A stretch of DNA of 64,000 nucleotides. It comes from Botryotinia globosa. Its lineage: Eukaryota; Ascomycota; Leotiomycetes; Helotiales; Sclerotiniaceae. The notes beneath the pieces were generated by a model, which was not told where the DNA came from, did not search any database, and saw only the letters and a list, made by a program, of their open reading frames with translations. Below are positions 61,457-64,000 of this stretch, in pieces. Location of the stretch: NCBI GenBank assembly GCA_014898425.1, contig RCSZ01000014.1, positions 806,001 through 870,000 on the forward strand, given 5' to 3'. A program made the translations under genes and the position numbers. Numbering within the stretch: position 1 is the first letter of the stretch; the number at the start of each line of letters is the position of its first letter.

Positions 61457-61877
61457 CGGAGGTTGAAGGCGTAAGTCGTGTAAGCCCCATTTTTAATAAA
61501 AGTTGCTGTTTTACGAAATTCTAATGCCGCTTTTAGTAATTTTATTAGATATTCAGCTAATCCCCCCAAATTTTCGAAATTTGAAGCTTTTCATCCCTTT
61601 TTTCAACTTTTATAATTTTAAAGCTTTTAAAACTTTTAAAGCTTTCAATAGGTTCTAAATATACTTAGAATAGTATTTCTGAAAAGAAAAATATGAAATT
61701 TGATAAATTTGAGTGATTTTGCTAGGATTAGAATAAATTTACAATACTTTCACCACCTAGAGTTCACCATATAAATTTTCAACCAGCGTGATAATATAAT
61801 TGATCAAAATCATAAAAATGGGGAAAAGCTTGGTCGCTTTTTGGTGTGTTTTACAATACTTACGCCGTCAACCTCCG
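61457..61877. mobile_element. Tc1/mariner-like MITE flanked by TA
   Basis: CGGAGGTTGAAGGCGTAAG at the left end is matched by CTTACGCCGTCAACCTCCG at the right end (one mismatch). Both ends are flanked by TA (61455-61456 and 61878-61879). The 421-bp interior has no open frame. A TA duplication and inverted repeats are the marks of Tc1/mariner-type miniature elements. Confidence 0.78.
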
Positions 61878-63120
61878 TAGTATTATTCTAGTACTATTCC
61901 CAATCAAGCCTAGCCCATCCCCTGCTAAGCGCATGACCTGTAACAAATCTAACCTATTAAATTTGAAAAAAAAAAGAAAAAATATTATAAATTGAAAAGC
62001 TTATTATAATATAAATCAATTATTTAGTGAAATAGTTTCAAAATTTTATACAAATTCAATCTCTATTTATATCCTTGAAAAAATATAATATTTTCAAAAT
62101 CTTACAAATTTCGAATCACTATTCCCTTATTAAAAAGAATTTAATCCCCCATATTTCAAGTTTTGTAAAGGAATAGAAGAATAGCCCACTTCTATTCATC
62201 TTTATATAATGATTGGATACCCCACTCTCAATTCTATTTCAAATCCTGAATTGAATATAAAGTTAGTTACTCTACTCGATCAAATCGATTTCAATATCCC
62301 CCCTCTAGATCGCCCCACTATAGCGAATAAGACTCTTCTCCACTTATATACAACTTTCAATTCGATTCATTCTTTTTCCTCTCGAGATAAGGAGGAGGGG
62401 TAGCTTTAGCTCAGGTTCTAGGATTCAAGGGAGTTAGCTAGTATAATTCGTTCTAACTTCTTTATATCGTACGGTCCGAATTTTCATCGAAAATGGAAAT
62501 TCTGCCTGTATCGGAATGTACCTACGATCATATGCTTAAGCAAGATTATATAATTCTTCCCATTATATATAATAGAAAGAATTACACCTTATTCTAGATT
62601 ATCTCAAATTTATATTATTCATTTTGTATAGACTTATTATAATAAATACTATACATAGTACTGTAATTCAAATCGACCTCCCCACCCAAGTGAGATTAAA
62701 TAAAAACAATTATCCAGATTAAAATCGTTTACGATCAATCATCAAATCCATAATGAATCATCCATTATCTTATCAATCTAATCAATTTCCAATATTTTCA
62801 CTCGTGTAGTTCCTTCCTTCAGAAGGAAGGTGGGAGTTCAAGGGTGGCACTTGCTTATAGAATAGTAAATAAGTGGGTAGATAAAGATCTTCTTCTTTAT
62901 TACTCCTTTTAGAGGGGTACAACTCTTTTACCCACACAAAAGCAACTTGTCTTCTCCTTCGTCTCACCAGCACCCAAAAAACACACCCTCTCGCTTACAC
63001 CATCTACCCCACCAACCCCACCCACACCACACAACCTCAACAAAAAAATTGCAAAAAGAATAGGAATTTGTAGACAGATTCAAACTGTCTTGTTAATTTT
63101 CAATCCAAACTGTATCAGTT

Positions 63121-63222
63121 TGGCGGTGCTGGGAATCGAACCCAGATTGAAACGGATCATTCGTGATATATCCTGTATAGGATGAGCCACAACGTCACGT
63201 GCTACCATTACACCACACCACC
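63121..63222 (-). tRNA. tRNA-like gene, anticodon probably GTG (His), with about 30-nt intron
   Basis: The reverse strand gives a 7-bp acceptor stem (GGTGGTG with CACCGCC, one G-U), a D-arm (GTGT-AATGGTA-GCAC) with a good A box (TGGTGTAATGG), and a perfect T-arm (CTGGG-TTCGATT-CCCAG, good B box) ending in A73. The anticodon loop reads TTGTGGC, as in His tRNAs. About 30 extra bases, including an ATCCT-ATAC-AGGAT hairpin, then separate it from the 3' stem. With TGACG pairing to CGTTT, one end pair is mismatched and one is G-U. An intron in a His tRNA is unusual, so it may be a degenerate or other-isotype tRNA. Confidence 0.5.
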
Positions 63223-63732
63223 TATTGTATTTGATGGAGAAGACATCATTTTGTATACCTATATAGATCTGTCTAAGGAGGCGTACGGGCGGGGTATGTG
63301 CTGAATAACCTTATTCTCGGATAGCGGAATGGTGGGGCGGGGCGGGGCTGTCTTGGAAACTCAATTCGAGAATTCCAAGACAAGTAATGTATTAGAACTG
63401 AATCATATAGATAGATAGAAATATACGTTGAAAACATTACTATTAGTAGGTACGTAGGTATTGTTTTGCCCTTCCAATCTTCGTATATACAGTAAGTAAC
63501 AATTCATCACCATCTAACCACCCCCCCCCCCAATCTTCATTCTAAATCCCAATTATTCTACTTGTTATCAATTATCGAACAGAGTATAACCTTACCTACA
63601 AATACCATTTATTATTCATCTCAAAGTCTCTTCAACACGGAAATGGAACTATCATTATCAGTCAGCTTACAACCTCGTAGCTCACCGTCCTCAGAATGTA
63701 ATGATCCAATAGAGTATTCATTTGTATTGTTT
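63223..63732. other. Intergenic, nothing recognised
   Basis: Contains a G-rich patch near 63330-63348 and a C-run near 63520. No gene seen. Confidence 0.55.
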
Positions 63733-64000
63733 TCAGGTTAGTATATCTGTGATTCTATAGAGGCGTGGTCCTCGAATCATTATCTGAGAAGACGTTTCTA
63801 GCAGTTTGGAATTGGATTTCGAAGCAATCGAGCTTTGAATATCTGGTGGGCAATTAAGTAGTCTATGGGACTTGACTACGAAGGAAAATACAGGGATTCC
63901 GATTACGATGGATACTGAACTGATGATAGTCAATTCGGGGCTCTTGATGGGGTAAGAAGTGAATATCCGTTTCACGGTCAATAATAGGAGGAGGAATATA
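63733..64000 (-). CDS. Possible 3' end of a gene running off the window
   Basis: A minus-strand frame is open from the window edge to a stop at 63733-63735 (about 88 residues). It has a hydrophobic stretch (IISSVSIVIGIPVFSFVV) that could be a membrane segment. No start lies inside the window and no family is recognised; it may be a chance frame. Confidence 0.25.
   Translation of the reverse strand, partial: IFLLLLLTVKRIFTSYPIKSPELTIISSVSIVIGIPVFSFVVKSHRLLNCPPDIQSSIASKSNSKLLETSSQIMIRGPRLYRITDILT

Larger units (their letters stand above)
57931..62700. other. AT-rich repeat block
   Basis: Nearly all A/T with no credible gene. It holds repeated segments (58573, 58678 and 59961; 60096 and 60702), a TA-flanked inverted-repeat element and one GC patch at about 60635-60700. 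A matching 50-bp segment lies near each edge (57931-57979 and 62513-62566). This fits nested, RIP-altered transposon remains. Confidence 0.75.

Noticed and set aside
62209..62403. 64-codon plus-strand frame in the AT-rich edge
   Set aside because: Isolated, with no recognisable motif; a decayed remnant cannot be excluded.

Overview
The window looks like nuclear DNA of a filamentous ascomycete, most likely a leotiomycete close to Sclerotinia, Botrytis or Monilinia. Genes carry short introns (about 47-170 bp) with GTRAGT-type donors and CTAAC-like branch points. The recognisable proteins (SNF1 kinase, fungal Mediator Med1, U1-C, glutamine synthetase, p24, a family-1 pectin lyase) are fungal. 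Very AT-rich blocks with decayed repeats, and one gene relic rich in G-to-A changes, suggest repeat-induced point mutation (RIP). The genus is an inference; no database was searched.

Layout. 1-2.8 kb is AT-rich repeat DNA. At 2.8-4.0 kb (-) lies a secreted amidohydrolase of the decarboxylase type. At 5.5-6.5 kb (+) is a broken SET-domain gene. From 6.5 to 15 kb there is no supported gene; the stretch holds an AT-rich block (12.0-13.8 kb) and a 151-bp tandem duplication. A spliced secreted-protein gene follows (15.1-15.9 kb, +), then a TTA-flanked MITE (16.4-16.8 kb), a small secreted protein (18.6 kb, +), and a hypothetical gene (20.8-21.3 kb, -) whose stop codon lies in the end of an inverted-repeat element. 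A membrane-anchored type-B carboxylesterase is at 23.3-25.6 kb (-).

26.9-50.8 kb is the gene-rich core: two overlapping unknown ORFs (+), MED1 (+), SNF1 (-), a mitochondrial-type conserved protein (+), glutamine synthetase (-), a long gene-poor gap (40.6-45.7 kb), a two-exon gene that appears to fuse a beta/gamma-crystallin-like N-terminus to an aerolysin-like C-terminus (-), a p24/emp24 cargo receptor (-), and U1-C (+) with a 6-nt microexon. Then come a weak two-exon gene whose intron holds an AT-rich foldback element (52.4-53.4 kb, -) and an intronless secreted pectin lyase (54.5-55.7 kb, -) with 22 perfect copies of an octamer in its leader. 57.9-62.7 kb is AT-rich repeat DNA containing a TA-flanked inverted-repeat element, followed by an intron-containing tRNA-like gene (63.1-63.2 kb, -).

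There is no operon or obvious cluster; the genes appear to be independent housekeeping, secretory and plant-cell-wall functions. No clear new multi-gene system is visible. The most unusual protein is the crystallin/aerolysin-like one; the most unusual gene structures are the U1-C microexon, the 14-bp ORF overlap at 27.5 kb, and the element-derived stop codon at 20.8 kb.
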